Part shown: positions 62,049 to 64,000 of the stretch, in pieces
Position numbering within the stretch: position 1 is the stretch's first letter
How the letters are laid out: every line of letters begins with the position of its first letter
Program-made: the position numbers and the translations under genes
NCBI GenBank assembly: GCA_900660155.1
Contig: CABFPE010000053.1
Span: 884,774-948,773 of the forward strand
Reading direction: 5' to 3'
Origin: Hofstenia miamia
Lineage: Eukaryota; Xenacoelomorpha; Acoela; Hofsteniidae
DNA length: 64,000 nt
Notes under the pieces: model-generated
What the model saw: only the letters and a program-made list of their open reading frames with translations
Database searches by the model: none
What the model was told of the DNA's origin: nothing

Positions 62049-62389
62049 GTCGTAATTATAGGTACATGAAAGAGTATTGCTAAAATACTAAAAACATCAA
62101 TTTCTTGCAGTTCGTAAAACGAATACCAATAAAATTTAAAAGTTTACTAATTTAGAATTGTATAGATTCCACGAAAAATACAATATACATGTAAAATAAC
62201 TAATACTGTTCCATGTTTTCAACTAACTAAAAACAAATAAAACTTTCAAGTATTCGTATATTTTACAAATATCAATATGTAGATAATTTAAGTAATAATA
62301 TTTATTGAGAAAATAAGACAACAAACTGGTAATAGTGCATAAACAAAATTACCTCACTAAACTGTCGCTTGCATATCAACTTTTGTAGG

Positions 62390-62743
62390 CCACATAACGA
62401 TCCCGCGATTTTTCCGCCAAAATATTTCCACATCTAAAACCTAATTCAAAATTTAAAACATTCTGGATATTTCGAATATTTATAGACACAATTTAAATAT
62501 AAAACATCATGTTATAAGACGATTAAATAGCACTGCGTGATGAATTAACGAATAAAATGTTAAGTNCCACATAACGATCCCGCGATTTTTCCGCCAAAAT
62601 ATTTCCACATCTAAAACCTAATTCAAAATTTAAAACATTCTGGATATTTCGAATATTTATAGACACAATTTAAATATAAAACATCATGTTAAAAGACGAT
62701 TAAATAGCACTGCGTGATGAATTAACGAATAAAATGTTAAGTG
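62390..62743. repeat. duplication split by one N (62566), right arm
   Basis: CCACATAACGATCCCGCGAT begins at 62390 and again at 62567. It is the same duplicated region as at 11.25-11.60 kb, with the same small differences between copies, but the N falls about 30 bases from the mirror position. Confidence 0.8.
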
Positions 62744-62968
62744 GAAGTAGTTTACAATGCGACCTTTATTAGTCAAAAGCATAAGTAATTCATAAGTTTC
62801 ATACATGATATTTGCTGAAATAATTTTAATTTAGTGCACACTTCAAATTCTATGAAAATTGAATTTCTAAGAATAATACAAACAAATATGCACTTAATAA
62901 AAAATTATGCTAATTCAATAAAACTATTATTTTCAAATTACAAAAGTACAAAAATGTAAGGTATAAAA

Positions 62969-63392
62969 TTAAAAAAATGTTTTAATCACATGAGAACATC
63001 TTGAACAAAGGTCACCCTCAACATCAGCCCACAAGTTACGACATCTCCCACATAAGAACTTGTCCGATTTTTTTATTTCAAGTCCAACTTTGGCATTATT
63101 AATGACAACGTAATTTTCAACATCGATTGCTTTTTGACAACTAATTTCACATGTCCCCATTAACTCCAACAGTGTACCGCATTCTTGAAGGAACAGCAAT
63201 TCGGCAAGCAAACTATCGGAATTTGTTGTTAAATGAACACAATGTTTCTTTATTTCATGGGGAGTAGTGTTTAATTGGGAATGAATGGCATTTCTTATGT
63301 TAATGGCTTTGTCAATGATTGACGATAGTTTTTCATTAGGCCACCAATCCGGGCAAATGAAAGGTTTACGATCAAAGTATGATATCGAATTC
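62969..63392 (-). CDS. IARS2: IARS2 last exon, right-arm copy
   Basis: Mirror of 10629-11052, with identical translation including the C-terminal Cys4 zinc ribbon; the stop is at 62969-62971. No further IleRS exon is visible between here and the window edge. Confidence 0.72.
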
Positions 63393-63498
63393 CTAAAATA
63401 AAAAAATTATATACACATGTAGTTGTTTTTATATATACATACACATATTGGGGTTTTGTAACATTCAAATTGAATTTTTGCATTTCAAAACATATATA

Positions 63499-64000
63499 CA
63501 GGGCTGTGAAAAAGTTTGGAAACACCTATGCATTTTCCCATTACACTTGAATATTCGTAATTTTCCTGTTCTTTATAATACAAATGAAAGTCTAAATGGT
63601 TTGTATTTATTCATAAACATGTTTAAGTTGAGAATGATAAAAATACGGTAAACTGAAGTCCAAAGTTCAGTATTTGGTAGCACGACCTCCATTTCTAAGA
63701 CATGCCTCAAGTCGCCTGGGCATTGATGAGATCAACTTTTCGCAGTAAGCAAAAGAAATTTCAGTGGTCTAAACAATCTTGATGGCTTCTTCCAAAGATT
63801 TCAAAGATGTGGACTTCCTCTCCGAAACGTTTGCTTTCAGAAAGGACCACATATTTTCGATGTGGTTCAAATCAGCGGAGTTCCCGGGTCATCCTTCAAG
63901 CAGGTTGAATCTTTGAGTCACAAATCAATTCTTCACAATTTTACAGGTGTGAGCTGGTGCTCCGTCTTGCTGAAAGGTATCAGTTTCGCGGATTTCCATG
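63499..64000 (-). mobile_element. Tc1-like transposon, right-arm copy, cut by the window
   Basis: Mirror of the right part of 9315-10522. The complete inverted repeat lies at 63499-63627, followed by the broken catalytic half of the transposase. Confidence 0.9.

Larger units (their letters stand above)
10189..64000. repeat. giant inverted repeat (palindrome), arms of at least 26.9 kb
   Basis: The inner arms 26509-37094 and 37095-47680 pair with mirror sum 74189. The outer arms, from the window-limited 10189 (actual left end unknown) to 20736 and from 53285 to 64000, pair with sum 74021. All shared open frames translate identically, for example the 342-residue LINE frame, the 185-residue transposase frame and the 181-residue hAT frame. 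The interior segments 20737-26508 and 47681-53284 do not match each other. Confidence 0.95.

Overview
The window is AT-rich, intron-rich animal DNA, probably from an invertebrate. The species cannot be read from it. The support is spliced homologues of metazoan genes (an SS18-type chromatin subunit, two organellar aminoacyl-tRNA synthetases, a class A GPCR), long introns, (AT)n microsatellites, and many DNA transposons (Tc1/mariner, hAT, TTAA-type) and LINE relics. I recognise no bacterial genes, tRNA, rRNA, CRISPR array or LTR element.

The dominant structure is a giant inverted repeat. The sequence folds on an (AT)n core at about 37094/37095 with no spacer. Everything from about 10.19 kb to the centre recurs in reverse complement out to the right window edge, and every open frame I compared has an identical translation. 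The mirror of x is 74189-x for 26509-47680, and 74021-x for the outer parts (below about 20.7 kb and above about 53.3 kb). Between these lie two unrelated inserts, 20.74-26.51 kb on the left and 47.68-53.28 kb on the right. Each is bounded on one side by an (AT)n tract and on the other by the same codon of a GPCR exon. Each arm also carries one N inside a duplicated stretch of about 176 bp. Either this is a very young palindrome with one heterogeneous segment, or two copies or haplotypes of one locus were assembled head to head. The sequence alone cannot decide, but the Ns make me lean towards an assembly cause.

Left to right: 0-5.8 kb holds seven exons of an SS18-like gene. A decayed mariner-type element with a nested TTAA element lies at 5.86-8.27 kb. 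A Tc1 element with 129-bp inverted repeats lies at 9.3-10.5 kb. A last exon of a mitochondrial-type isoleucyl-tRNA synthetase lies at 10.6-11.05 kb. A hAT element with an exact 8-bp target duplication lies at 11.97-14.01 kb. A TTAA-flanked element with a Mutator-like transposase lies at 14.07-17.88 kb. Two N-terminal exons of a mitochondrial-type aspartyl-tRNA synthetase lie at 17.96-20.28 kb. The left-only insert of LINE, hAT and Tc1 debris ends in a truncated GPCR exon at 26.5 kb. Then come a MITE with 21-bp subterminal repeats, a piggyBac-like element, a small hAT element, an internally deleted LINE and the palindrome centre. The right arm repeats this in mirror order, except that its GPCR exon is longer and its private insert holds another hAT element.

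The most interesting new signal is in the TTAA-flanked Mutator-like element. It carries 18-bp palindromes of the form TGTCAA-N6-TTGACA. On the right side four of them, plus one half-site, recur every 152-153 bp, and one further period lands on the element's end. The DNA between them is not visibly repeated, which suggests phased protein-binding sites.
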